DNA of 64,000 nucleotides, taken from Synechococcus sp. CS-1328. GTDB lineage: Bacteria; Cyanobacteriota; Cyanobacteriia; PCC-6307; Cyanobiaceae. A program made the position numbers and the translations under genes. Positions 18,019 through 26,458 of the stretch are shown here, piece by piece. The notes beneath the pieces were generated by a model. It saw only the letters and a program-made list of their open reading frames with translations, did not search any database and had not been told where the DNA came from. The stretch spans positions 22,851 to 86,850 of the forward strand of contig NZ_JAHLYT010000070.1 of the NCBI RefSeq assembly GCF_025128095.1. Reading direction: 5' to 3'. Within the stretch, counting starts at the first letter, position 1. Each line of letters starts with the position of its first letter.

Positions 18019-18570
18019 TCACGACCCTGGGGAGATCGATTCCAGCCGCCGCACGCTGCGGCGCAACACCTCCACCAGCTCACCGCGCATCAGCAACCCC
18101 GTCCCGCCCCACACCAACCGCAGGGCAAGATCGAGCGGACCGGCGCCGAGGTCGCGCAGCGGCGTGAAGCCAAGCCGCTCGAAATAGCGCACCAAGCGGC
18201 GGTGCTGACGCGGATCGTCGCGGATGGCGAGCAGGCGCGCCTGGCGGCAGGACGTGCACTCCAGGGCCCAGGCACAGGTGGCGGCCCAGATCAAGGGGCC
18301 CACCGCGGCGGTGTCCTGTCCCTGGACCCGCATGGTGTCGAGCTGCAGGCCCGCGGTCGTGGGGAGCGCCCAGCCCTTGAGCTCCCCCAGCAGCAGGGGA
18401 GGCTGCTGCGGTCGGGGCCGGGCCACCACCACCCGCAGGCCCCGGATCCCCAGACGGTCAGACACCTGCAGGCGCAGGAGCAGGCCGCAGGAGGCGGCCC
18501 GGCGTTCCAGATCCGCCAGGGAGAGCAGCGCTGGCGGGGCCGGCAGCGCTGACGGGGAGGCAGGGGCCAT
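18019..18570 (-). CDS. Hypothetical protein with GNAT-like features
   Basis: A protein of 183 residues. The middle part (CTSCRQARLLAIRDDPRQHRR, then YFERLGFTPLRDLG) has the look of the central and C-terminal elements of acetyltransferase (GNAT) folds, where a residue pair near the cofactor precedes a Y-x-x-x-G-F strand. The acetyl-CoA loop (Q/RxxGxG/A) is not clear, so the assignment is weak. The start is ATG 18570, 51 bp after the hemN stop and on the same strand; DUF429 follows after 49 bp. Confidence 0.6.
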   Translation of the reverse strand: MAPASPSALPAPPALLSLADLERRAASCGLLLRLQVSDRLGIRGLRVVVARPRPQQPPLLLGELKGWALPTTAGLQLDTMRVQGQDTAAVGPLIWAATCAWALECTSCRQARLLAIRDDPRQHRRLVRYFERLGFTPLRDLGAGPLDLALRLVWGGTGLLMRGELVEVLRRSVRRLESISPGS

Positions 18571-18621
18571 CGCACAGGCAGCCAGACCAGGCCATCCTGA
18601 CGGCGGACCGCCGCGCGGGTG

Positions 18622-20070
18622 TCAGACCAGCCGGGAACCGCTGGCCCGCCGGCGCTGCTCCGGATCGAACACCGCGGCGATCGAGCGGATCAGCCAGCGG
18701 CCCTGGGGCGTGACCTCCACCAGGCCCTGATCGCCCTGGCGCTGCAGCCGCACCAGGCCATCCGCGGCCAGGGCCTGAAGGTCGTGCCACTCCTGCCCAA
18801 AACCCTCCACGGGCACCGCAACCCGGAAGCGGCACATCACCTCCTGAATCAGCCGGCGCCGTTCCAGCACCGCCGGATCGCGCACCACCAGCCCCCGTTC
18901 CACCGGTAGACGACCGGCCTCGAGCGCGGCGTAGTAAGCGCGCAGATCGCGGAGATTCTGGCTGAACAGATGGGGGAACTGGCTGATCGCCGTGGGGCCC
19001 ACCCCCAGCAGATCGAGCTCACCACCGGTGGTGTAGCCCTGGAAGTTGCGGTGCAGCCGGCCCTCGCGGGCCGCGACCGCCAGGCTGTCGCCCGCCAGGG
19101 CGTAGTGATCCATGCCGATGGCGTCGTAGCCGGCGGCGGCCAGCAACTGGCTGGCGGCCTCGAGCATGGCCAGCCGCTGGTGCTGGCTGGGCAGGTCCTC
19201 GGCCGCGATCTTGCGCTGCAGGGGCAGTTGCTGCGGCAGATAGGCGAAGGAGAACAGGGAGATCCGATCGGGCCGCAGCTCCCGCACCAGCTCCAGGGTG
19301 GTGCGGAAGCGCTCCGGTGTCTGCAGCGGCAGGCCGCAGATCAGATCCACGTTGACGCTCTCGAACGACGCCTCCCGCATCCAGGCCATCGCCCGGCGGA
19401 GCTGCTCGACGGGCACCACCCGATTGACCGCCTTCTGCACCTCAGGATCGGCATCCTGGATGCCGAAGCTGATGCGATTGAAGCCGAGCCGGCGCAGGCC
19501 GAGCAGCTCGTCACGGCTGAGGAACTCGGGATTCACCTCGATCGAGGCCTCCAGATCGGTGGCGAGATCGAAGTGCTGATCCAGCAGCTCCCACAGCTGC
19601 CCCTGTTCCGCCGGCGTGAGGTAGTTGGGGGTGCCGCCGCCCCAGTGCAGCTGCTCCACCCGCCGCCGCTGGCCCGCGGCGGCCCCGATCAGCTGCAGCT
19701 CCCGCTCCAGCGCCTGCAGGTAGGGGGCCACCACCCGGGAGCCGGCCTGGGTGGTGACCCGGTTGCAACCGCAATACCAGCAGGCATGGCGGCAGAAGGG
19801 CACATGGACGTACAGCGACAGGGGCTCAGCGGCGGGCCTGGCCAGCTGGGCCGCCAGATCGGCGGCGCCCACCGCCTCCGAGAAGGCGGCGGCGGTGGGG
19901 TAGCTGGTGTAACGCGGCACCGGCTTGTCGTACTTGAGCAGCAGCGCGATCGGTGTGGAAACCGAGGGCATGACGGCCCCGGGCGTGGCGGCAGAAACGG
20001 AACGGGACGGCGCGACGGTCATCAGATCGGGGGCTAGGGGGGCGAAGGGCGCGGCGAGAGTGGATGGCAA
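18622..20070 (-). CDS. hemN: Oxygen-independent coproporphyrinogen III oxidase
   Basis: Radical-SAM enzyme that decarboxylates coproporphyrinogen III without oxygen, in heme and chlorophyll synthesis. The cluster-binding motif C-x3-C-x2-C is at residues 93, 97 and 100 (PFCRHACWYCGC), followed by the SAM-binding GGGTP and the HemN-type C-terminal domain; total 482 residues. ATG 20070 is the longest start; ATG 19971 (MPSVSTPIALLLKYDKP) is closer to the family's N-terminus. A heme oxygenase gene ends 23 bp upstream on the same strand. A heme oxygenase-hemN pair is a known arrangement in low-oxygen tetrapyrrole operons of cyanobacteria. Confidence 0.93.
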   Translation of the reverse strand: MPSTLAAPFAPLAPDLMTVAPSRSVSAATPGAVMPSVSTPIALLLKYDKPVPRYTSYPTAAAFSEAVGAADLAAQLARPAAEPLSLYVHVPFCRHACWYCGCNRVTTQAGSRVVAPYLQALERELQLIGAAAGQRRRVEQLHWGGGTPNYLTPAEQGQLWELLDQHFDLATDLEASIEVNPEFLSRDELLGLRRLGFNRISFGIQDADPEVQKAVNRVVPVEQLRRAMAWMREASFESVNVDLICGLPLQTPERFRTTLELVRELRPDRISLFSFAYLPQQLPLQRKIAAEDLPSQHQRLAMLEAASQLLAAAGYDAIGMDHYALAGDSLAVAAREGRLHRNFQGYTTGGELDLLGVGPTAISQFPHLFSQNLRDLRAYYAALEAGRLPVERGLVVRDPAVLERRRLIQEVMCRFRVAVPVEGFGQEWHDLQALAADGLVRLQRQGDQGLVEVTPQGRWLIRSIAAVFDPEQRRRASGSRLV

Positions 20071-20093
20071 ACGGCTGGACGGCGGCGCTCCGC

Positions 20094-20783
20094 TCAGGCC
20101 AGCTCGCCCAGTTCGGCCAGCAGGCGCTGGGTGGCGAGGAAGGCGTCCTCCGCTTCCTGCAGCAGCTCCTGCTCCTGGGACTCGCTGAGCCGCAGCTGCT
20201 CGAAGCCATCGTGGAGACCCTGCTTGAGCTCACTCAGCGGCCGGTCAAATTGCCAGAACTCCACGGCGGGCAGGCCGTGGCGGCGCAGGATGGCGTTGGC
20301 CTGCTCACTGAGCTGCTGCCCGCCGGAGAGATCGCCGCCGTAGCGCACATACACATGGGCGAGGAAGCGGTGAGGTGCGGTCTCGGCGAGAGTTGAAAGC
20401 TGCTCAAGCCAGGCGCTGGCGGCGACAGACGGTGGCGTGGCGGGAACGGCCGCGGCCTCCAGCTGGGCCAGGTCATGGCCGAGAGCGGCGCTGCGAGCCA
20501 GATCAGCCCAGGGCAGTGTGGCTCCGAAAGCCTCAGCCAGGGCCGGTCCCCGCCGCTCGATCAGGGCGTAGGCGGGTGCCAGGGCCCGCAGCAGGGCGGC
20601 CAGCTGCAGCGGACTGGCTTCTCCGGCCAGCAGCGAGCGGGAGAAGGCCATGCCTTCCGCTTTGTGGTGCGCGGCGCCGATGCGGCCATGCAACCGCCGG
20701 ACGCGTGGCCCGAAGCCGTTGCGCATCACGGCATCAGCAGGCCGGGCATGGTCCGAGATGGACCCGGGGATGGCAGCAGTCAT
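20094..20783 (-). CDS. Heme oxygenase
   Basis: Cleaves heme to biliverdin, the precursor of phycocyanobilin. The 229-residue protein has the proximal-His helix (RIGAAHHKAEG, His39 or His40) and the family's GDLSGGQ motif on the distal helix. Start ATG 20783 is proposed because the frame further up (TTG 20819) overlaps the promoter-like repeats; ATG 20726 is another option. Its stop is 23 bp before hemN. The pairing suggests an isoform for low oxygen (HO2 type), an inference that needs comparison with a second copy elsewhere in the genome. Confidence 0.9.
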   Translation of the reverse strand: MTAAIPGSISDHARPADAVMRNGFGPRVRRLHGRIGAAHHKAEGMAFSRSLLAGEASPLQLAALLRALAPAYALIERRGPALAEAFGATLPWADLARSAALGHDLAQLEAAAVPATPPSVAASAWLEQLSTLAETAPHRFLAHVYVRYGGDLSGGQQLSEQANAILRRHGLPAVEFWQFDRPLSELKQGLHDGFEQLRLSESQEQELLQEAEDAFLATQRLLAELGELA

Positions 20784-20809
20784 GGGCGGACACGCCGGAA
20801 GCGGCAAAG

Positions 20810-20857
20810 CAACAGTCAAACTGTATAGCGCTACTGTTGTTATGCAGAAAGACTGTT
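20810..20857 (-). promoter_or_regulatory. ACTGT-repeat array and promoter-like sequence ahead of heme oxygenase
   Basis: The stretch upstream of the heme oxygenase gene holds AACAGT (20811-20816), ACTGTA (20820-20825), ACTGTT (20833-20838) and ACTGTT (20852-20857). CAACAGT at 20810 and ACTGTTG at 20833 form a perfect inverted repeat. On the minus strand TATACA overlaps the array and could be a -10 box; no clear -35 is seen. This looks like an operator region for the heme oxygenase-hemN pair. Confidence 0.4.
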
Positions 20858-20881
20858 ACATGGCTTCCGGGGGCTCCGGCC

Positions 20882-21547
20882 TCACTCGCCCCACATCCGC
20901 AGCAGGTTGGTGTAGCTGCGGCAGAGCAGATCGAAGATCTCCCCCTTGCCCTGCTGTTGAAACAGAGCCCGCCGCGCCGCATCCAGCTCGAACAGCAGTT
21001 CCCGCTGTTCGCTGCTGCGGATGCGGCTCTGGATCCAGCCCACCGCCACCAGACGCTCACCGGCGGTGACCGGCTCGACCCGATGCAGCAGGGTGCTGGG
21101 ATACACGATCGCCTGGCCTGAGCCGAGACGCACGCGCTCCTCCCGATCAGGCGACTCCAGCACCAGATCACCACCCTCGTAGGTCGCTGGATCGGTGAGG
21201 GCCACCGTGAAGGACAGGTCGGAGCGACCACCGGCCATGAAGGCGTTATCGACATGGCGCCCATAACCCTCGCCCGGGCCGGTGAGGCTGAACAGCACCC
21301 CGTGGACCTGCAGCGGCAGGGCCGCCGAACGCACCAGCGGATGGGCCAGCAGGGCCTCCCGCACCTGAGCCTCCAGCTGGTGATGCAGGTCGGAGCTCCG
21401 CTCCAGCTGCCGGTTGCGTTTCACCCCGCGGGCGTGCCAACCGGCGGTCTCGGCACCGGGCCGCCAGGGAGCGTCGTCCGCCCGCAGCGCCTCAGCCAGG
21501 GCGCTGGTCGCCTCGGGGCTGAACAGGGGCTCGACAACGAAGCGCAT
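20882..21547 (-). CDS. Fe(II)/2-oxoglutarate-dependent hydroxylase, PiuC/PKHD type
   Basis: A 221-residue member of the Fe2OG dioxygenases. The iron ligands are visible as GRHVDNAFM (His-x-Asp) and STLLHRVEPVT (distal His), with the 2-oxoglutarate arginine probably in the ERLVAVGWIQSR stretch. PiuC proteins are often coded near iron-uptake genes and respond to iron; here there are no such neighbours. It sits upstream of the heme oxygenase gene on the same strand, about 100 bp apart, and is divergent from a small lipoprotein gene. Confidence 0.88.
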   Translation of the reverse strand: MRFVVEPLFSPEATSALAEALRADDAPWRPGAETAGWHARGVKRNRQLERSSDLHHQLEAQVREALLAHPLVRSAALPLQVHGVLFSLTGPGEGYGRHVDNAFMAGGRSDLSFTVALTDPATYEGGDLVLESPDREERVRLGSGQAIVYPSTLLHRVEPVTAGERLVAVGWIQSRIRSSEQRELLFELDAARRALFQQQGKGEIFDLLCRSYTNLLRMWGE

Positions 21548-21685
21548 GAACGGAGGAAATCGTGGGTCCCACCATGCTTTGCCGTTGGATCACGCCGCAC
21601 CGTGCTTTTGATAACGGCCTGCTGAACAAAGCAGCCACCACTGGGCGCGCAGGCCTCAAGAATGGTGGCCAGCCGCACCACCTCC

Positions 21686-21937
21686 ATGGCCCGCCCCAGC
21701 ATCGCTCTGTTTCTTGCCACCGCTGGCCTGATGGCCGGAGCCGTGGGCTGCGGCAAGGCACCTGACTCCGACAGTGGCGGTGAAGAGTCGTCCGACATGA
21801 GCGCGCCGGCTCCGAAGACGGCACCGATGATGCAGAAAGAACCGAAGGGCGAGGGGGCGATGCAGGGCAAGCCCAAGGATCAGGAGATGCACGGTTCAGA
21901 TGAAGGCGGCGAGGGCGGCGAGGGCGGGGAGGAGTGA
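21686..21937 (+). CDS. Small acidic lipoprotein
   Basis: A protein of 83 residues starting at ATG 21686 (MARPSIALFLATAGL). The signal ends at a plausible lipobox (AGAVGC), then a Met/Lys/Glu/Gly-rich tail (QKEPKGEGAMQGKPKDQEM, ending in Gly-Gly-Glu repeats). It overlaps the next gene by four bases (GTGA), so it is probably translationally coupled to the KirBac channel gene. No homologous family is recognised; low-complexity sequence makes homology searches unreliable. Confidence 0.7.
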   Translation: MARPSIALFLATAGLMAGAVGCGKAPDSDSGGEESSDMSAPAPKTAPMMQKEPKGEGAMQGKPKDQEMHGSDEGGEGGEGGEE

Positions 21938-22875
21938 GCCAGCGGCGGCCACAGCGCCGACCACCCGAGCAACGGGAGCAGGCCAGACGCCTGAGGGGCC
22001 TGTTGACAATGACCGAGGCACAGAGCGGGTTCCGCCACTGGCGAGAGCCCTACCTGCTGATGCTGTCCGTGTCGTGGCCCCTGTTCCTGGGGCTGATCAC
22101 GACGCTGTACCTGCTGATCAACCTGCTCTTCGCCGCGCTGTACCGGCTGGATCCGGCCGGCATCGGCGGGGTTTCAGGCGGAGGCGCGGCCAGTTTCGCG
22201 GACGCCTTCTTCTTCAGCGTCCAGACCCTGGGCTCGATCGGCTACGGCGTGCTCCACCCCAGCAGCCTCGCCGCCCACCTGATCGTGACCGCCGAGGCGC
22301 TGACGGGGCTGATCTTCATCGCCCTCACCACCGGCCTGGCCTTTGCCCGCTTTTCCCGCAGCTCGGCCCGGATCCGTTTTTCCAGACTGGCGGCGGTGCA
22401 TCCCTACAACGGCGTTCCCACCCTCACCTTCCGGGTGGCCAATGAGCGCCGCAACACCATTCTGGGAGCCAACCTGAAGGCCTACCTCAGCATCGACGAG
22501 CGCAGCAGCGAAGGCCACCGGATGCGCCGACTGCATCCCCTGCGCCTCAGCCGGGAGGACGGCATCGCCTTCACCCTGGCCTGGACGGCGATGCATCCGA
22601 TCAACCGCGACAGCCCCCTGTGGGGACTGGGTCCCGACCAGCTGGCGGTGGGCCATGCCGAAGTGGTGGTGTCCTTCAGCGGCACCGACGGGATCCTGGA
22701 GCGTCCGATCCACGCCCACGCCAGCTATCCGGTGGACTGCATCGCCTACGGGCGCTGCTTCGTGGACATGGTGGAAACCGACGGTCCCCGCGCGGTGATC
22801 GACTTCTCCCGGTTCAACCAGACGCGTGCCTGCCCGATGCCAGACCCCGTGGAGCAACTGGCTGACAGGAGCTGA
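21934..22875 (+). CDS. KirBac-type inward-rectifier potassium channel
   Basis: A 313-residue protein with one membrane helix (SVSWPLFLGLITTLYLLINLLF), pore helix, selectivity filter TLGSIGYG (about 98-105) and second helix, then a cytoplasmic immunoglobulin-like domain (VPTLTFRVANERRNTI, RRLHPLRLSREDG). This is the full architecture of bacterial Kir channels, which let K+ pass and set membrane potential. The start may be GTG 21934, overlapping the lipoprotein stop, or ATG 22009 (MTEAQSGFRHW), which is nearer the family's N-terminus. The filter has Gly-Ser-Ile where many members have Ala-Thr-Val. Confidence 0.9.
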   Translation: MSQRRPQRRPPEQREQARRLRGLLTMTEAQSGFRHWREPYLLMLSVSWPLFLGLITTLYLLINLLFAALYRLDPAGIGGVSGGGAASFADAFFFSVQTLGSIGYGVLHPSSLAAHLIVTAEALTGLIFIALTTGLAFARFSRSSARIRFSRLAAVHPYNGVPTLTFRVANERRNTILGANLKAYLSIDERSSEGHRMRRLHPLRLSREDGIAFTLAWTAMHPINRDSPLWGLGPDQLAVGHAEVVVSFSGTDGILERPIHAHASYPVDCIAYGRCFVDMVETDGPRAVIDFSRFNQTRACPMPDPVEQLADRS

Positions 22876-23129
22876 CCTCCAGACCCGAAACCTGCCAGTC
22901 CAGACAGTCTCCATGAGGGATTCCCGGCGTCATCGGCTCAGTAGAGCCCTGTCAGCTGCCTAGGATCACTCTAGCTATGAGCTGATTTCTGATCCCTCTT
23001 CGCCGCCGGCTGGCCTACGGATGTGGCCCCGTTCTGATCATCCTCAACCATCTGGGCTGCCTGCTGCTGCTGAGCACGGGTCTGGAGCTGGGAGCAGCGC
23101 TGTGGGCCGTTGGGCTCTATCTGGCACGG

Positions 23130-23903
23130 ATGCTGGCCACCACGGCGATCTACCACCGGCTGATCACCCACGGCAGTTACCGGGCACCGCGGCCGATCTG
23201 GTGGCTTGGCTCCCTGGTGGCGGCCTCCTCCGGACAGATGGGACCGAGCTGGTGGAAGGCCCATCACCAGCAGCACCATCGCCATGTGGACACCCCCGGC
23301 GACCCACACAGCCCACTGCAGCCGGCGCCGGGCTGGTGGCATGGCCTCTGGCGTTCCCAGGCGGGCTGGCTGCTGAGCAGCAGCTTCTTCCCGGAACAGC
23401 TGCCTGCGGATGTGGAAGCCGATCCGGTGCTGCGGGCGATCGACCGCTTGCACATGCTGCCGGTGCTGGCCCTGGCGGGCCTCTCCTACGCCCTGGGCGG
23501 CCTGCCCTGGCTGGCGGCCTTCTGCCTCAGCACCACGGTCCTGTTCCACGGGGTGGCGACGGTGAACTCCGCGGCCCACCTCTGGGGGGAGCAGCCGTTC
23601 GAGAGCGGCGATGCCAGCCGCAACAACCGCTGGGTCGCCCTGATCACCCTGGGTGAGGGTTGGCACAACCTGCACCATGCCTTCCCCTCCTCAGCCCGCC
23701 AGGGCCTGGGCCTGCGCCATGGCGAACCGGTTGTGCTGCCCGATCCCACCTATCGCTTCATCCTGCTGCTGAAGCAGCTCGGCCTGGCCAGCCAGCTGCG
23801 TCTCCCCTCTGACCAGGCCCTGCGGGCCCGCCGCCGCCAGAGCGGTGGCACAGCCGATCTGATCCGACTGGACACCCAGCCAGCCAGCCGCCTGCGGGCC
23901 TGA
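23130..23903 (+). CDS. Membrane fatty acid desaturase; start damaged or non-canonical
   Basis: The three histidine boxes of membrane desaturases are present: HRLITH, HHQQHH and HNLHH (GEGWHNLHHAFP), with four hydrophobic stretches. These enzymes insert a double bond into membrane-lipid fatty acids. Homologous sequence continues upstream in the same frame to 22986 (VLIILNHLGCLLLLSTG, the first membrane helix), but that stretch has no ATG, GTG or TTG. An ATG at 22977 in this frame is followed at codon three by TGA. So either the gene uses an unusual start such as CTG 22989, or an early stop has arisen. The coordinates begin at the first standard codon, ATG 23130, which would lose the first helix. 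Confidence 0.7.
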   Translation: MLATTAIYHRLITHGSYRAPRPIWWLGSLVAASSGQMGPSWWKAHHQQHHRHVDTPGDPHSPLQPAPGWWHGLWRSQAGWLLSSSFFPEQLPADVEADPVLRAIDRLHMLPVLALAGLSYALGGLPWLAAFCLSTTVLFHGVATVNSAAHLWGEQPFESGDASRNNRWVALITLGEGWHNLHHAFPSSARQGLGLRHGEPVVLPDPTYRFILLLKQLGLASQLRLPSDQALRARRRQSGGTADLIRLDTQPASRLRA

Positions 23904-24195
23904 CGCGGCATCAAGGGCGACAGCTCAGGGATGAGCGCTCAGTGAAAAGCGACAAGAGCTCAGTGACGCGAAAGCAGTCACAGGCACTGAGGTCGCTGCT
24001 GACACTGGCGAATGCCAAGAGAAATTTACCACATGGCTACACATATCGCAAGGAAACGCATCATTTGAATAGCGGACCCGTAGAGAATCCATACAACAAC
24101 ACTTCCGCATGATTCCCTCAGCCGGTTACACCTAGCATCGCGCCGGCCATGACTGTTGTCGTGTGCCCTCCCCTAGCCCTTTTGCCATACCTCGC
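23904..24195. other. Spacer between desaturase and rod linker
   Basis: No gene is visible. Near 23937-23975 a pair of similar stretches (gctcagtgaaaagcga, gctcagtgacgcgaaag) forms an imperfect direct repeat. The region around 24040-24110 is richer in A+T than its surroundings and probably holds the promoter and leader of the linker gene, but I cannot fix -10 and -35 boxes. Confidence 0.4.
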
Positions 24196-25134
24196 ATGAC
24201 CCTGGTCAGAGCGCCCCAGCTGGGCATTGATCGCTTCGCCAATGATCGCGACAAGGAAAGCTGGTCGCACGCCTCCTCCGAAGACCGAAGCACCATCATC
24301 CGGGCGGTCTATCGGCAGGTTCTCGGCTATCAATACGTGATGGCCAGCGAACGGCTGAGCGCCGTGGAATCCCTGTTCCGCAACGATTACCTCAACGTCC
24401 GTGAGCTGGTGCGGGCCGTCGCCAAGAGCGGCCTCTACCGCAGCCGCTTCTTCGAGAACAGCAATCCCTACCGCTTCATTGAGCTCAACCACAAGCATCT
24501 GCTGGGCCGGGCTCCCCAGAACAAGGCGGAGATGCTGCATCACTTCACGATCCTGCAGGAGCAGGGTTACGAGGCAGAGATTGATTCCTACATCGATAGC
24601 GTCGAATATCAGGAACGCTTTGGTCAGGATACCGTTCCCTATCTGCACGGCTGGGATTATTCCAAGGGCCATGAGGGCCGCCAGTTCTCCTGGCTGATGC
24701 AACTGGCCCGTGGCGCCGCCGCCTCAGCCAAGGGCGACGCCTCCGGCAACCAGTTCCGGCTTGGAAAAGCCCTCCATCAGGATCGGGCCCTGCCCATTCA
24801 GGGTTCGGCAGCCCGGGTGGTGATTGTGTCCACCGATGGACCGTTCCAGGCCCTGGTGAGCACAACCCACGATCTGGGCGAGTCGTTCCAGTCCGGCGAG
24901 TTCCGCAGCACCCCCACCCAGAGCCATCGCCGCGAAGCCCTGCGGGTGGATGCAGGCAGCCGCAGCAGCGACGCCTCCGGTCGGGTGGTGACGATCACCG
25001 CCACCGGCATCGCCGACAATTCCTATGTACGCAGTGGTGCCTACGTGCTGCGGATTCCCTTCAGCCGCATGAACGAGGCCCTGCGACGGGTCAATCGCCT
25101 CGGCGGCCGGGTCGTGGATGTGGTGGTGAGCTGA
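24196..25134 (+). CDS. Phycobilisome rod linker with CpcD-like end
   Basis: About 312 residues, with the PBS linker domain near residues 20-170 (IRAVYRQVLGYQYVMASERL, ELVRAVAKSGLYRSRFFENS, FIELNHKHLLGRAP, GYEAEIDSYIDSVEYQERFG) and a short C-terminal CpcD-type domain (YVLRIPFSRMNEALRRVNRLGGRVVDV). This architecture is that of rod linkers such as CpcC/CpeC-type proteins, which join phycobiliprotein hexamers in antenna rods. The start may be ATG 24196 (MTLVRAPQLGID) or GTG 24163. It stands alone, away from phycobiliprotein genes. A double hairpin follows. Confidence 0.9.
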   Translation: MTLVRAPQLGIDRFANDRDKESWSHASSEDRSTIIRAVYRQVLGYQYVMASERLSAVESLFRNDYLNVRELVRAVAKSGLYRSRFFENSNPYRFIELNHKHLLGRAPQNKAEMLHHFTILQEQGYEAEIDSYIDSVEYQERFGQDTVPYLHGWDYSKGHEGRQFSWLMQLARGAAASAKGDASGNQFRLGKALHQDRALPIQGSAARVVIVSTDGPFQALVSTTHDLGESFQSGEFRSTPTQSHRREALRVDAGSRSSDASGRVVTITATGIADNSYVRSGAYVLRIPFSRMNEALRRVNRLGGRVVDVVVS

Positions 25135-25139
25135 GGGCC

Positions 25140-25197
25140 GCTGCTCAGGGTCACAAGCGACACCTGAGCAGCACGGGCTCCCCGATGGCGGGAGCCC
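25140..25197. terminator. Two hairpins between the convergent linker and acsF genes
   Basis: GCTGCTCAGG (25140-25149) pairs perfectly with CCTGAGCAGC (25163-25172), and GGGCTCCC (25175-25182) with GGGAGCCC (25190-25197). They lie directly between the two converging stop codons. T runs are short or absent, so efficient stop in either direction is likely but not certain. Confidence 0.7.
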
Positions 25198-25204
25198 CCT
25201 CAAC

Positions 25205-26266
25205 TCAGGCCACAGCGGGCACCCCGGAGGCGACGGGGCGGTTCAGGCCGGCATCGCTGCGTTCCATCGGCTGCCAGAACTGGCGCCAGAGAAGGCCGGC
25301 GAAGCGCAGCCGCAGGCCGAGGCGACGCAGGACGCCAGCCGACTGATCACGGCGCAGCTCGCGATAGGTGGAGACCAGTTGATCGCGCAGTGACAGGTAG
25401 GCGCTGCCCTTAAGATCGAAGACCACCGGAAAGGCCCGCCGGGCGGTGCGATTGGTCTTTCGCATCACCTCGGCATCGAAGGCGGCCGGATCCATGCCCA
25501 ACAGCCGGTAGAAATCACCCCGCTCACACACCGTGAGGCTGTGGGTAAGAAAAACCGACCAGAGGAAGAATCGACTCAGCAGCCGCCCTTGAAGCCCCTG
25601 GCGCAGGCCAGGCCAGCAACGGATCAAGAGGTTGAAGATGTCGCCGTGACGGTTCTCGTCCTGACACCAGGGCTCGAAAAAATCGAACAACGGCGCGAAG
25701 GCATGGTCAGGATGGGCCTTGAGATGGCGGTCGATGAGGATGTAACGCCAGTAGCCGATTTTTTCCGAGAGATAGACCGAATACAGCACCCAGCTGAGCG
25801 GAAACCAGGTGATCGGCCGCTTGGTGCTGAGGCTGGGCAGATCGATCTCGATGTCTTCGGCCACAAGAGCACGGTTGAGGAAGCCGGCGTGGCGCGCCTC
25901 GTCGCGGGCCATCAGGCTGAACAGGCGGCTGAGCTCAGGACGGCCGGCCTTCTGCAATCGGCGGGAGAGCTCCTTGAACAGCAGAAAGCCGGAAAACTCC
26001 GATACGCAGGAGCGCACCAGATAGCTCTCATAGGCCTCCTTCTCCGCTGCTGAAAGGTGGCCCAGCCGGTTCAGCGGGGCCTTGCGATCAAAGTGCTCGC
26101 GGTTGTAGTCGGCCTCCATCTCGCCGAGCATGGCCTCGAAGCCGGCGCTCTGGATGGTGAGATCGGTGCGGGCCGCCTTGTCGATTTCCGTGGTGTAGAA
26201 GCGCGGTGTCAGCAGGTCTTCACGCAGATGGGGAGCCGGGGGGATGGCAGGGGCAGTGGTGGTCAT
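25205..26266 (-). CDS. acsF: Mg-protoporphyrin IX monomethyl ester oxidative cyclase
   Basis: AcsF/ChlA is the di-iron enzyme that forms the fifth ring of chlorophyll with oxygen. The 353-residue protein has the two iron-ligand motifs DEARHAGF and DENRHG, plus the family stretches SEFSGFLLFKELSRRL and RPITWFPLSWVLYSVYLSEKIGYWRY. Start ATG 26266. A divergent ArsR-type regulator begins 220 bp away. Cyanobacteria may carry a second cyclase for low oxygen; this copy cannot be assigned to either type without comparison. Confidence 0.93.
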   Translation of the reverse strand: MTTTAPAIPPAPHLREDLLTPRFYTTEIDKAARTDLTIQSAGFEAMLGEMEADYNREHFDRKAPLNRLGHLSAAEKEAYESYLVRSCVSEFSGFLLFKELSRRLQKAGRPELSRLFSLMARDEARHAGFLNRALVAEDIEIDLPSLSTKRPITWFPLSWVLYSVYLSEKIGYWRYILIDRHLKAHPDHAFAPLFDFFEPWCQDENRHGDIFNLLIRCWPGLRQGLQGRLLSRFFLWSVFLTHSLTVCERGDFYRLLGMDPAAFDAEVMRKTNRTARRAFPVVFDLKGSAYLSLRDQLVSTYRELRRDQSAGVLRRLGLRLRFAGLLWRQFWQPMERSDAGLNRPVASGVPAVA

Positions 26267-26458
26267 CTGTTTAGCAGGAGCGGGTCAGGGTTCGGCAGGA
26301 GCAGATCGGAAGAAACAGAGGCGCCAACTCAGGCGCGCAGCCAGGGGGATCAGCCGGGCGAAAGGGGAGAAGGGGAGACGAGACGAGGGCGAGACGGGGC
26401 GAGAGAGAGACGGGAAGGACAGGACGGGCTGGGCTGGGCTGGGACGAATTAAAACAAC
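26267..26458. other. Divergent spacer between acsF and ArsR gene, purine-rich
   Basis: Control region for acsF (minus) and the ArsR-type gene (plus). The part from about 26359 to 26430 is strongly purine-biased on the plus strand (Gly/Glu-coding type runs such as gagagagagac), with an aattaaaac stretch just before the palindrome. No clear promoter boxes were fixed. Confidence 0.5.

Noticed and set aside
24020..24110. A+T-rich stretch as possible tRNA or small RNA gene
   Set aside because: No cloverleaf pairing, TTC-type arm or CCA end could be found by eye.
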